A DNA stretch of 8,870 bases from Candidatus Methanoperedentaceae archaeon (lineage in GTDB: Archaea > Halobacteriota > Methanosarcinia > Methanosarcinales > Methanoperedenaceae), in NCBI GenBank assembly GCA_027371625.1, contig DAHXMQ010000353.1:1-8870 (forward strand). The letters run 5' to 3'. The notes beneath the pieces are model-generated. The model had not been told where the DNA came from, ran no database searches, and saw only the letters and a list, made by a program, of their open reading frames with translations. The position numbers were made by a program, and so were the translations under genes. Below are positions 1 through 5,387 of this stretch, piece by piece; within the stretch, counting starts at the first letter, position 1; every line of letters starts with the position of its first letter.

Positions 1-1
1 T

Positions 2-439
2 GTTCTATACACCGAAGGCTCTGTTCTCAAGGAAGTGCTTGCAATAGACGGCGTTGATGCCACGCGGACAAGGACGAACAATGTCAACGAGATATTCGAG
101 GTAATGGGTATAGAGGCTGCAAGGACTGCGCTGATACATGAAGCCACGGAAACATTAAAGGAACAGGGTCTTACTGTGGATGTCCGCCACATCATGCTTG
201 TAGCCGATATCATGACCGTTGACGGGGATGTAAAACCTATAGGCAGGCATGGTATCTCAGGCGAGAAGGCAAGCGTCCTTGCAAGGGCAGCCTTCGAGGT
301 AACGGTCAACCACCTTCTGGATTCGGGCATGCGCGGCGATGTTGATGAACTGCGGGGAGTTACCGAGAACGTGATAGTCGGACAGCCTATAAGATTAGGA
401 ACAGGAAATGTCAAACTGATCGCAAAGAAAGCTGCATAA
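2..439 (+). CDS. rpoA2: DNA-directed RNA polymerase subunit A'' (RpoA2), C-terminal part
   Basis: This is the 3' end of the gene for RNA polymerase subunit A'', the C-terminal half of the archaeal counterpart of bacterial beta-prime. The frame is open from base 2 and runs off the left edge, leaving about 145 residues. The segments [32 protein letters not shown] and [20 protein letters not shown] are typical of the conserved C-terminal region of archaeal A'' and eukaryotic Rpb1, near the jaw and the base of the clamp. The tail ends in [19 protein letters not shown] at 35 and later ATGs are internal, not starts. The gene is first in a compact run with rpl30e 12 bases downstream, the usual archaeal order rpoB-rpoA1-rpoA2-rpl30e-nusA-rps12-rps7. 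Identification is secure; only the N-terminal part is missing. Confidence 0.96.
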   Translation, partial: VLYTEGSVLKEVLAIDGVDATRTRTNNVNEIFEVMGIEAARTALIHEATETLKEQGLTVDVRHIMLVADIMTVDGDVKPIGRHGISGEKASVLARAAFEVTVNHLLDSGMRGDVDELRGVTENVIVGQPIRLGTGNVKLIAKKAA

Positions 440-451
440 AGGAGAATAAGT

Positions 452-757
452 ATGGAAAGTGATATAAACAAGGTGCTCAGGAACGTTCTGACGACTGGAA
501 AGGTTGTAATAGGCACAAGACAGGCGATAGATGCTGTAAAGAATGGAAAAGCGCAGGTAGTTGTGCTGTCGTCCAACTGCCTTCCTGAAACAGTGAATGA
601 AATGAAAGGCGTACCGGTGATCAATTATCCCGGCACAGGCGTTGACCTCGGTGTTGCCTGCGGCAAGCCATTTGCGATTGCTACGCTTGCGGTGCTTGAG
701 CCTGGAGATTCCGGAATACTTTCGTTGCGGAGCACAGATTTTGATGAACCCGTCTAA
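452..757 (+). CDS. rpl30e: Large ribosomal subunit protein eL30 (L30e)
   Basis: The product is a 101-residue L30e ribosomal protein of the L7Ae/L30e/S12e RNA-binding family, matching the usual archaeal length of about 100. Family features seen are the N-terminal helix with LRNVLTTGKVVIGTRQAIDAVKNGKAQVVVLSSNCLP, given here in outline only, and the later GVDLGVACGKPFAIATLAVLEPGDS, the KPF turn being characteristic. It binds a kink-turn in 23S rRNA at the subunit interface. The ATG at 452 is preceded by AAGGAGAATAAGT, a good Shine-Dalgarno. The gene lies 12 bases after rpoA2 and 16 bases before the nusA-like gene, so it is almost certainly co-transcribed with them. Confidence 0.95.
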   Translation: MESDINKVLRNVLTTGKVVIGTRQAIDAVKNGKAQVVVLSSNCLPETVNEMKGVPVINYPGTGVDLGVACGKPFAIATLAVLEPGDSGILSLRSTDFDEPV

Positions 758-773
758 AAAGAAGTGATTATCA

Positions 774-1217
774 ATGGGTTCATCAAAGAGTGAAGTTAAG
801 CTGAGCACGGATGGAATAAGGTACATTGCATTATTTGAAAGCCTCACGGGAGCCAGGGCGAAGGACTGCTATGAGGATACCGAGAACAACAGGTTGCTGT
901 TCGTTGTGAGGAACGGGGATATGGGTTTAGCCATAGGAAAAGGTGGCGACCATATCAACAGGGTAAAGAAAACTATCGGCAGGCATATCGAGATTATCGA
1001 GCATTCCGACGACCCTGCTGAGTTCATTAAAAATGCATTTCATCCTGTTTCTGTAAGAAACGTAAATATCGTCTCCTCTGATGGCAAGCGTATAGCTTAT
1101 GTAGAGGTTGCTACTAAAGAGAAGGGGCTTGCCATAGGTAGAGACGGAAAAAATATCGAAAAGGTAAAAAGGCTCTCCTTAAGGCATCATAATATAAACG
1201 ACGTGATAATTCAATGA
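774..1217 (+). CDS. nusA: NusA-like transcription termination/elongation factor with two KH domains
   Basis: A 147-residue archaeal NusA homologue. Archaeal NusA lacks the N-terminal polymerase-binding and S1 domains of the bacterial protein and consists of two KH RNA-binding domains. Both GXXG loops are visible: GKGG at residues 55-58 within GLAIGKGGDHINRVKK, and GRDG at 122-125 within GLAIGRDGKNIEKVKR. The length is normal for archaea (about 140-150). It probably binds nascent RNA and modulates elongation or termination. The ATG at 774 lies 16 bases after rpl30e; AAGTGAT a few bases upstream could act as a weak Shine-Dalgarno. A palindrome and rps12 follow. Confidence 0.93.
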   Translation: MGSSKSEVKLSTDGIRYIALFESLTGARAKDCYEDTENNRLLFVVRNGDMGLAIGKGGDHINRVKKTIGRHIEIIEHSDDPAEFIKNAFHPVSVRNVNIVSSDGKRIAYVEVATKEKGLAIGRDGKNIEKVKRLSLRHHNINDVIIQ

Positions 1218-1220
1218 GAC

Positions 1221-1238
1221 CCCGCATTTAAATGCGGG
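1221..1238. promoter_or_regulatory. Perfect 18-bp palindrome between nusA and rps12
   Basis: CCCGCATTTAAATGCGGG reads identically on both strands. It sits 4 bases after the nusA stop and 18 bases before the rps12 ATG, in the longest gap of the housekeeping operon. It could be a dimeric protein-binding site with a TTTAAA centre, or an RNA hairpin that marks processing or partial termination between nusA and rps12. There is no T-run after it, so a simple intrinsic terminator is unlikely. GAGG at 1246-1249 is the likely Shine-Dalgarno of rps12, just outside the palindrome. Confidence 0.6.
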
Positions 1239-1256
1239 ATATAAAGAGGAAAAAAC

Positions 1257-1685
1257 ATGGGAAAAGGAATATACGCGGCTCGCAAACTCAAGAGCGAAAG
1301 CAAGAATTTCAGATGGAGCGACAAGGAATACGCAAGGCGAGCCCTCAATCTTGATGTAAAGGCAGACCCGCTCGGAGGTTCGCCGCAGGCAAGGGGTATT
1401 GCGCTTGAAAAAGTCGGGGTCGAGGCAAAACAGCCTAATTCCGCTATCAGAAAATGCATTCGTCTGCAGCTTATCAAGAATGGGAAACAGATATCGGCTT
1501 TCTGCCCTGGCGATGGTGCGATTAATTTCATTGACGAGCATGATGAAGTAATCGTGGAAAGAATGGGAGGAAGGATGGGAGGTGCCATGGGGGATATCCC
1601 GGGAGTAAGGTGGAAAGTGATAGCTGTGAATAATGTTGACCTGAGGCAGCTCGTGCTGGGTAAGAAGGAAAAACCGGTGAGATAA
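1257..1685 (+). CDS. rps12: Small ribosomal subunit protein uS12
   Basis: A 142-residue uS12 of the archaeal/eukaryotic form, at the expected length. It carries the near-invariant decoding-site segments [15 protein letters not shown] and [15 protein letters not shown], followed by [20 protein letters not shown] and a basic tail GKKEKPVR. uS12 lines the A-site of the 30S subunit and contributes to decoding accuracy. The start ATG at 1257 follows AAAGAGGAAAAAAC, a good ribosome binding site. The end of the gene supplies the Shine-Dalgarno of rps7 (CCGGTGAGATAAT), so the two genes are probably translationally coupled. Confidence 0.97.
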   Translation: MGKGIYAARKLKSESKNFRWSDKEYARRALNLDVKADPLGGSPQARGIALEKVGVEAKQPNSAIRKCIRLQLIKNGKQISAFCPGDGAINFIDEHDEVIVERMGGRMGGAMGDIPGVRWKVIAVNNVDLRQLVLGKKEKPVR

Positions 1686-1686
1686 T

Positions 1687-2247
1687 ATGGCGAAATTGTT
1701 CGGGAAATGGGATTTTACCGATGTTGAGGTTAAAGACCCAAGCATTAAAGGTTATATCAATCTAACGCCAGTGCTCGTTCCGCATTCGGGCGGGAGGAAT
1801 GCAAAGCATCAGTTCAGTAAATCGAATCTCAATATCGTTGAGCGACTTCTAAATAAAGTGATGCGGGAAGAGACCAACACAGGACAGAAAATCACGGTCT
1901 ATAACAATGTCAGGGAAGCCTTTGAAATAATAAACAAGAAAACCGGGCAGAACCCTCTACAGATGCTGGTCAATGCAATCGTTAACGCAGGTCCAAGGGA
2001 GGAAACTGTAAGATTGCAGTACGGCGGTATTGCGGTTCCGAAATCGGTTGATACAGCACCGCAGCGCCGTGTGGATACTGCGCTTCGCCTGATAGCCCAG
2101 GGAGCGCAGCAGGCGTCTTTCGGTACGAAGAAGTCCCTTGCTAATGCCCTTGCGGACGAGATAATCGCGGCGGCAAACTACGATGTGAAAGGCTTTGCCA
2201 TGGGCAAGAAGGACAATATCGAGAGGGTTGCGAAGGCTGCGCGGTAG
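1687..2247 (+). CDS. rps7: Small ribosomal subunit protein uS7
   Basis: A 186-residue archaeal uS7, which nucleates assembly of the 30S head and contacts the E-site tRNA. Recognisable pieces are [14 protein letters not shown] near residue 26, [16 protein letters not shown], the core [26 protein letters not shown] (named here in outline), [16 protein letters not shown] and the C-terminal [10 protein letters not shown] with a basic end. The ATG is one base after the rps12 stop, with GGTGA six bases upstream of it. In many archaea fusA (EF-2) and tuf (EF-1A) come next, but here the operon ends and a repeat-filled spacer starts. Confidence 0.97.
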   Translation: MAKLFGKWDFTDVEVKDPSIKGYINLTPVLVPHSGGRNAKHQFSKSNLNIVERLLNKVMREETNTGQKITVYNNVREAFEIINKKTGQNPLQMLVNAIVNAGPREETVRLQYGGIAVPKSVDTAPQRRVDTALRLIAQGAQQASFGTKKSLANALADEIIAAANYDVKGFAMGKKDNIERVAKAAR

Positions 2248-2276
2248 TTTACTGTAGGCAAAGCGTAAACGTTGAG

Positions 2277-2345
2277 ATAGAACACTGATGACACGGATTG
2301 GACGGATTTCCACGGATGCCGTAACCCGTGCGCTCCGTGTTCTAT
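2277..2345. repeat. Inverted ACGGAT-type element (module B), copy 1
   Basis: This starts 29 bases after the rps7 stop. The ends ATAGAACAC and GTGTTCTAT are perfect 9-base inverted repeats. Inside lie ACGGAT words at roughly 10-base steps and a small internal inverted pair, CACGGAT and CCCGTG. Copies at 3220-3279 and 5187-5274 share the ends and the motif GTGCGCTCCGTGTTCTAT. It codes for nothing. Similar ACACGGAT-rich intergenic repeats occur in many environmental prokaryotes, by general recollection. Their role is unknown. Confidence 0.8.
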
Positions 2346-2373
2346 CGCAATGCCATAGCTGTCTTTCTGAACT

Positions 2374-2425
2374 GGGCGCAGCATTTTATCACTTTTTAAA
2401 TATTAAACCTCGACCCCCCGATATG
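2374..2425 (+). repeat. Hairpin module C, copy 1 (start of the accessory array)
   Basis: First of six copies of a ~50-bp module, here the most diverged: GGGCGCAGCATTTTATCAC, then TTTTTAAATATTAAA, then CCTCGACCCCCCGATATG. The pairing of the outer arms is poor in this copy because the right arm has lost GGCGCC. It is joined to module B by a 28-base linker that resembles the linkers at 3280-3309 and 5275-5304. It lies between rps7 and the first accessory gene. The AT-rich centre could also act as a TATA-like element. Confidence 0.75.
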
Positions 2426-2465
2426 TGACTGATGTAGCCTCCCAACATTAAAAACCGTGCAGCAT
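2426..2465 (+). repeat. Module D copy 1, downstream extension of the hairpin module
   Basis: The stretch containing CATTAAAAACCGTGCAGCAT recurs at 5711-5750 (25 matched positions with two differences over the best part) and in weaker form at 4132-4170. It directly follows the hairpin module in these three copies, while copies at 3310 and 5305 have a different extension with CACCT and AGCGGAT. A T-run (2465-2470) follows here, which could end transcription from the rps7 side. Confidence 0.65.
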
Positions 2466-2509
2466 TTTTTACCAGAAAGAGAAGGGAAGGTGGAATACCC
2501 AGCAAAGAG

Positions 2510-2520
2510 TTTATCAATAT
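2510..2520 (+). promoter_or_regulatory. TATA-type promoter for the 2542 gene
   Basis: TTTATCAATAT begins exactly 32 bases before the ATG at 2542. The same word begins exactly 32 bases before the ATG at 5420. An archaeal TATA box is centred about 26-27 bases before the transcription start, so initiation would fall at or next to the start codon and give a leaderless mRNA. This agrees with the absence of a clear Shine-Dalgarno. Confidence 0.6.
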
Positions 2521-2541
2521 CGAGCATGAATATTAAATCAT

Positions 2542-2772
2542 ATGGAGTATGACTTTGACTCAAAGGTCAATGAAATCTATCTAAAGCACGCTGCTGAGCT
2601 GGAAAAAGAGCATGCCGGGGATATTGTCGCTATAGATATTAAGAATGAAACCATAGTAGGTGTTTTAAAACAGGATAACATTGCTGAGTGGGTTAAAGAT
2701 CTCAAAAAAAACAGACATAAAGTTGTATTTAGAAAAATAGGGGCAAAGGACGCTGTTTATAGGTTCAGGTGA
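2542..2772 (+). CDS. Small conserved-type protein (DUF5678-like) preceding an aspartyl protease
   Basis: A 76-residue, mixed-charge soluble protein with no signal peptide or membrane segment. An N-terminal helix (residues 5-24, rich in K and E) leads into GDIVAIDIKNETIVGV, a predicted beta-hairpin, then a helix (AEWVKDLKKNRHK) and a final strand VVFRKIGAKDAVYRFR. This layout resembles the short DUF5678-type proteins that in archaea often sit directly before a clan AA aspartyl protease gene, as here. No function is established; it may be a partner or substrate of the protease. The ATG at 2542 is favoured by the promoter spacing. The TGA stop is only three bases before the protease start and in the same frame. 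Confidence 0.7.
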   Translation: MEYDFDSKVNEIYLKHAAELEKEHAGDIVAIDIKNETIVGVLKQDNIAEWVKDLKKNRHKVVFRKIGAKDAVYRFR

Positions 2773-2775
2773 ACT

Positions 2776-3150
2776 TTGAGTCCTGGGATAATTTTTGATT
2801 TTGTAGGCGCAGACCCTCTGGTACCAATAAAAATCACAACAGCTAACGCCTCAAATAAACACCTCGCTTTTCTTGATACAGGTTCGGACAGCATAGCGAT
2901 TCCCAGAGAACTCTGGAAGGAACTCGAATTATCGCAGGACTATCCTGTCAGGATGCAGAGCGTCACGGGATTAGCATGGTCGTATGTGGATACAATTAAT
3001 GTTGAAATCTTTGGCGACAGGCACGAATCTTCGGCTGTGATGTCTGATGACCCTGAGATTCTTATCGGGATGGAGATACTTAGAAAGTATGTCGTATGCT
3101 TTGATGGGATTAACAGGAAAGTTGCGGTTAAAAAGACTACCCGAAGGTAG
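2776..3150 (+). CDS. Retropepsin-like (clan AA) aspartyl protease
   Basis: A 124-residue single-domain aspartyl protease of the retropepsin fold, expected to work as a homodimer. The catalytic motif is DTGS at residues 34-37 in HLAFLDTGSDSIAIP, with the hydrophobic strand before it. The second family signature ILIGMEILRKY begins at residue 95, and the C-terminal strand is VVCFDGINRKVAV. No signal peptide or membrane segment is seen, so it is cytoplasmic. The TTG start at 2776 is the only likely start: an in-frame TGA lies just upstream, and AGGTGA (2767-2772) is a strong though close Shine-Dalgarno. The substrate is unknown. It is probably translated with the 76-residue gene ahead of it. Confidence 0.82.
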   Translation: MSPGIIFDFVGADPLVPIKITTANASNKHLAFLDTGSDSIAIPRELWKELELSQDYPVRMQSVTGLAWSYVDTINVEIFGDRHESSAVMSDDPEILIGMEILRKYVVCFDGINRKVAVKKTTRR

Positions 3151-3186
3151 TTTGCAGGCGCGCCAGCGGGCATAGATACGCCTCAC

Positions 3187-3205
3187 CTTTGCGTCCTTTG
3201 CGGTG
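3187..3205 (+). repeat. CTTTGCG word repeat (module A), copy 1
   Basis: CTTTGCGTCCTTTGCGGTG is made of two CTTTGCG words. Related versions are at 5141-5173 and 5630-5657. In the first two cases it is followed by GTGCTG and then module B; in the third it abuts the hairpin module directly. It is non-coding and of a kind seen widely between genes in environmental genomes (recollection, not verified here). Confidence 0.65.
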
Positions 3206-3219
3206 TGCTGTGCCCCGGC

Positions 3220-3279
3220 ATCGAACACGGATGCCGTAATCCGTGCATATCCGCGTCATCCGTGCGCTCCGTGTTCTAT
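3220..3279. repeat. Inverted ACGGAT-type element (module B), copy 2
   Basis: A shorter 60-base copy. The left end ATCGAACACGGA has one change from the 5187 copy, and the right end is TCCGTGTTCTAT. An internal hairpin CACGGAT-(6)-ATCCGTG follows the left end. The 30-base linker to the next hairpin module (CGCAAAGCGCATACC...) is homologous to the linkers of the other two copies, so B-linker-C behaves as one composite unit. Confidence 0.75.
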
Positions 3280-3309
3280 CGCAAAGCGCATACCTGTTTT
3301 TTCTGTACT

Positions 3310-3360
3310 GGGCGCCGCAGATTTATCACTTTTAAAATATTAAATCTCGGCGCCGATATG
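3310..3360 (+). repeat. Hairpin module C, copy 2 (best-paired copy)
   Basis: The left arm GGCGCCG, one unpaired C, then AGATTTA pairs fully with TAAATCT followed by CGGCGCC, giving a 14-bp stem with a single bulged base. The 15-base loop is TCACTTTTAAAATAT. CGATATG follows the right arm. The copy lies 160 bases after the protease stop and 82 bases before the next ATG. This copy defines the fold against which the others are compared. Confidence 0.85.
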
Positions 3361-3410
3361 TTCCTAAAGCGGCGCACCTGATTAAGCGGATGAAATTTAT
3401 CTTACAAAAG

Positions 3411-3419
3411 TTTAATAAA
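3411..3419 (+). promoter_or_regulatory. Likely TATA box of the toxin-antitoxin operon
   Basis: TTTAATAAA begins 31 bases before the ATG at 3442, a spacing that matches the other promoters in this array and predicts a leaderless or near-leaderless transcript. An alternative AT-rich stretch AAATTTATCTTAC lies about 17 bases further upstream. Confidence 0.45.
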
Positions 3420-3441
3420 GAAAGCCTACATAAATTGCAAC

Positions 3442-3717
3442 ATGGAAGTTGCAATTTCTGAAGATGTAGCACCAGTAATTAAGGACTCGATTCATAGAGA
3501 GATTGTGCTTTTGGAGTCGAAACTCAATCTGGTGAAAGGTGAAATTAAACAGTTTGAAGAAAAATATCATTCGACATCTTCAGCATTTCAAAAAAAGTTT
3601 GATAAGGGAGAGCTTGGAGATTCGCAGGATTATTTTGAGTGGTGGGGACTGATAAAAGGTCTTAAGACGCTGGAAGATAGGCTGAATAAGGCAAAAGCGG
3701 TGATTACTCGTTGGTAA
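3442..3717 (+). CDS. TumA-type antitoxin of a TumE/TumA toxin-antitoxin pair
   Basis: A 91-residue, mostly helical, charged protein. The pattern EIKQFEEKYHSTSSAFQKKF, then GELGDSQDYFEWWGLIKGL, is typical of the small proteins encoded just before TumE-family toxins, where the FEWW core is the best-conserved part. It presumably binds and neutralises the toxin from the next gene and may repress its own promoter. The C-terminal end overlaps the toxin start by 7 bases (TTGGTAA). The antitoxin-first order and overlap are the normal layout. The assignment rests on motif recall and on the partner gene. Confidence 0.78.
   Translation: MEVAISEDVAPVIKDSIHREIVLLESKLNLVKGEIKQFEEKYHSTSSAFQKKFDKGELGDSQDYFEWWGLIKGLKTLEDRLNKAKAVITRW
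3699..3704 (+). promoter_or_regulatory. Shine-Dalgarno that fixes a TTG start for the toxin gene
   Basis: GGTGAT lies inside the end of the antitoxin gene, six bases before TTG at 3711. It matches the archaeal anti-Shine-Dalgarno well. An in-frame TAA at 3687-3689 excludes any start further upstream. Confidence 0.7.
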
Positions 3718-4088
3718 TCGCTGATTATTTTAAATCAATTGAACAATTATTAAACAATTCCAAGCTTATTGTGGATAAAGCGGTTGATTTTAAAGAGTTC
3801 AGCAGCGAGGAGGGAATGGCAAGAGGGCGGTTGTTATTCTTGGGCGGGTATGTGCTCACTTTTATGGAGTACATTCAAGGAAAGGAACGTCCTAAATACA
3901 GGTTCAATCTTTCGGACGGCAAAGGGGATATGATTTTCAGATATGATAATGCAGCCCATCACAGAGAGATACAAACTTTCCCGCATCATAAGCACGTTCG
4001 CACTGAGGTCAAATCGTCTGGAGAGATCGGGCTTGCTGAGGTTGTGGCTGAAATTGAAATGCTAATATTAACCGCATTTAAAAGTTAG
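3711..4088 (+). CDS. TumE-family toxin (formerly DUF6516)
   Basis: A 125-residue protein with the TumE hallmark segment: YRFNLSDGKGDMIFRYDNAAHH at about residues 63-84 (in outline), directly followed by REIQTFPHHKHV and a final helix with LAEVVAEIEML. In this family the FRYDN and FPHHKH motifs are conserved. TumE is the toxin of a type II toxin-antitoxin system; its cellular target is not settled from sequence. The frame starts at TTG 3711, supported by GGTGAT six bases upstream and by overlap with the antitoxin gene. The stop codon TAG abuts the next hairpin module, whose paired arm includes the last G of the stop. Confidence 0.85.
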   Translation: MVIADYFKSIEQLLNNSKLIVDKAVDFKEFSSEEGMARGRLLFLGGYVLTFMEYIQGKERPKYRFNLSDGKGDMIFRYDNAAHHREIQTFPHHKHVRTEVKSSGEIGLAEVVAEIEMLILTAFKS

Positions 4089-4131
4089 AGATTTTATCTC
4101 ATTTTAAATATTAAATCTCGGCGCCGATATG
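4089..4131 (+). repeat. Hairpin module C, copy 3, abutting the tumE stop
   Basis: The outer left GGCGCC arm is missing, but the inner arm is kept: GAGATTT (4088-4094) pairs perfectly with AAATCTC (4113-4119). The right end is CGGCGCCGATATG as in the other copies. The position right at the stop codon would fit a 3'-end element such as a terminator or a cassette recombination site. It is followed by module D (4132-4170). Confidence 0.75.
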
Positions 4132-4170
4132 CTGCCGAAGCAGTCACTTCCAATAAAACCCATGCAGCAT
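4132..4170 (+). repeat. Module D, diverged copy 2
   Basis: CCAATAAAACCCATGCAGCAT at the end of this stretch (in two parts, CCAATAAAACC and CATGCAGCAT) corresponds to CATTAAAAACCGTGCAGCAT in the 2426 and 5711 copies. It lies between the hairpin module and the ACGAACT repeats, the same order as at 5711-5784. Confidence 0.5.
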
Positions 4171-4173
4171 AGA

Positions 4174-4204
4174 CACCGAACTTATACGAACTTGATACGA
4201 ACTC
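4174..4204 (+). repeat. Three CGAACT direct repeats upstream of the PLD nuclease
   Basis: CCGAACTTAT, ACGAACTTGAT and ACGAACTC follow one another at 10-11-base steps, which places them on one face of the helix. The same arrangement occurs at 5756-5784 before the other nuclease gene. It ends 50 bases before the ATG at 4254 and just upstream of the TATA box, a fitting place for a regulator or for another DNA-binding protein. Confidence 0.65.
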
Positions 4205-4225
4205 AAATCAATGAGATACCGTCAT

Positions 4226-4233
4226 TTTATATA
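4226..4233 (+). promoter_or_regulatory. TATA box of the PLD nuclease gene
   Basis: TTTATATA is a near-perfect archaeal TATA box. It begins 28 bases before the ATG at 4254, so transcription should start within a few bases of that codon. It supports 4254, rather than an internal ATG at 4420, as the true gene start. Confidence 0.7.
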
Positions 4234-4253
4234 GGCTGACTTCTTATAAAGCT

Positions 4254-5106
4254 ATGCAAATCAATTTCACAGACAACCATGAAAGGAATCTGTTAACAGA
4301 ACTTTCTGCCGGGATATCAAAGTCAAGAGATGTCAGGGTTGCCGTTGCATTTTTAAAGTATTCCGGATACGATTTGATAAAAGGAAAATATACTGGAATG
4401 TCTTGAGAACGGCGGTGAGATGGAATTTCTGGTGGGTCTGGATTTCAGTACAACCGATGCAAAAGCAATCGAAGCGCTGCAGGAAATAGAGTCCGGTAAT
4501 CCGATGCTGCGGTGTTATTGCTTCAGCGATGCTCTTAAAAACGATACGCCGGTATTCCATCCGAAGCTGTATTTGCTGAACGACGGCGCTCATGCTACTG
4601 TGGTGATAGGTTCTTCGAATTTAACAGCCGGGGGATTGAGGGGCAACATCGAGGTGAACGCCATCATCAAATCCGATATTGATAATGAGATTATTTCAGA
4701 CATCTACGGGTTGTATAACAGGCTGAAGTTCCGCTCTGAATTGTTCAAACCCGATGCCGATTATCTTGAAAACTATGAACGAATCCGCAAGACCCTGAAT
4801 AAATCGTATAAAAAACATCGGCAGGAGCCGCAGAATATCGAAATGCTTGCGGAATTGAAACAAAGGGAAAAGGTTCTCCCGAAAATAAAACCGGATGCTT
4901 CGGCTTTGTTCGGATGGCAGAAACTGGTGTATGAGAAACTTCCGTCCGGAGTTTTTAGAACGGGTGATATTTATCTTTTCGAGGAGGAATTCAGGGAGCG
5001 GTATCCTGAGAATGTTAATATCCAGGCGAAGGTCAGGCAGATTTTGCAGCAGTTGAGGGATCTTGGGTTGGTTAAGTATCATAAAAGAGAGACGTGGGAA
5101 AAATAG
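4254..5106 (+). pseudogene. PLD-fold nuclease with C-terminal winged helix, interrupted by a one-base frameshift
   Basis: The frame from ATG 4254 reads MQINFTDNHERNLLTEL, then VRVAVAFLKYSGYDLI, and hits a stop at 4407. The frame +1 to it continues from 4381 with KENILECLENGGEMEFLVGL and runs to 5106. Removing one A from the four-A run at 4379-4382 joins them into one protein of about 283 residues. It carries one HKD-type motif: HPKLYLL, then VVIGSSNLTAGGL and NIEVNAII, as in phospholipase-D-fold nucleases and BfiI/NgoFVII-type restriction enzymes, which pair two such sites as a dimer. The C-terminal region YPENVNIQAKVRQILQQLRD and LGLVKYHKRETW looks like the winged helix found at the end of some restriction enzymes. 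The defect may be real or a homopolymer sequencing error. An ATG at 4420 would give a 228-residue product that lacks the first strand. Confidence 0.8.
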
Positions 5107-5140
5107 ACAGATTTTATCCTTGTATGAGCCGCTGATTGAT

Positions 5141-5173
5141 CTTTGCGTTCTGGCGCTGGAGCCTTTTGCGGTG
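5141..5173 (+). repeat. CTTTGCG word repeat (module A), copy 2, diverged
   Basis: CTTTGCGTTCTGGCGCTGG followed by AGCCTTTTGCGGTG is a looser version of the 3187-3205 element. The following bases GTGCTGCACCCGACATAG match GTGCTGTGCCCCGGCATCG at the earlier copy, so A and B travel together. It is the first part of the 313-base gene-free stretch 5107-5419. Confidence 0.55.
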
Positions 5174-5186
5174 TGCTGCACCCGAC

Positions 5187-5274
5187 ATAGAACACGGATG
5201 AACACGGATTTGACGGATTTTCACGGATGCGGAATCCGTGCGTATCAGTATCATCCGTGCGCTCCGTGTTCTAT
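5187..5274. repeat. Inverted ACGGAT-type element (module B), copy 3, the longest
   Basis: An 88-base copy with perfect 12-base inverted ends, ATAGAACACGGA and TCCGTGTTCTAT. Between them ACGGAT occurs four times at steps of 9-10 bases, one face of the helix, then a hairpin CACGGAT-GCGGA-ATCCGTG (5222-5240). No coding frame is present. Inverted ends make it look like a tiny non-autonomous element, but no target duplication could be recognised. Confidence 0.8.
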
Positions 5275-5304
5275 CACAAAGTCCATAGCAGTTTTTCGGT
5301 ATCT

Positions 5305-5354
5305 GGCGCCGCAGATTTATCACTTTTCAAATATTAATTTTCGGCGCCGATATG
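5305..5354 (+). repeat. Hairpin module C, copy 4
   Basis: GGCGCCG, bulged C, AGATTTA on the left and TAATTTT plus CGGCGCC on the right. The outer seven pairs are perfect; the inner arm has one G-U type pair and one mismatch. The AT-rich loop is TCACTTTTCAAATAT. It sits 66 bases before the zinc-ribbon ATG, with a CACCT/AGCGGAT extension like that at 3374-3391. Confidence 0.8.
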
Positions 5355-5387
5355 CTACCGAAACAGCCAGACACCTTAACCAGCGGA

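Noticed and set aside
1179..1745. Antisense protein gene opposite rps12
   Set aside because: The - strand frame is open only because of codon bias of rps12; it has no family features and lies over a conserved ribosomal gene.
2770..2772. TGA as selenocysteine codon joining the two genes
   Set aside because: No selenocysteine insertion element was recognised, and a Shine-Dalgarno with TTG start follows directly. Pyrrolysine uses TAG, not TGA.
3310..3360. Module C as the promoter of each downstream gene
   Set aside because: TTTAAATATTAA is TATA-like, but it lies more than 65 bases from the starts at varying distances, each gene has a nearer AT box, and the sixth copy precedes no + strand gene. 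Not fully excluded.
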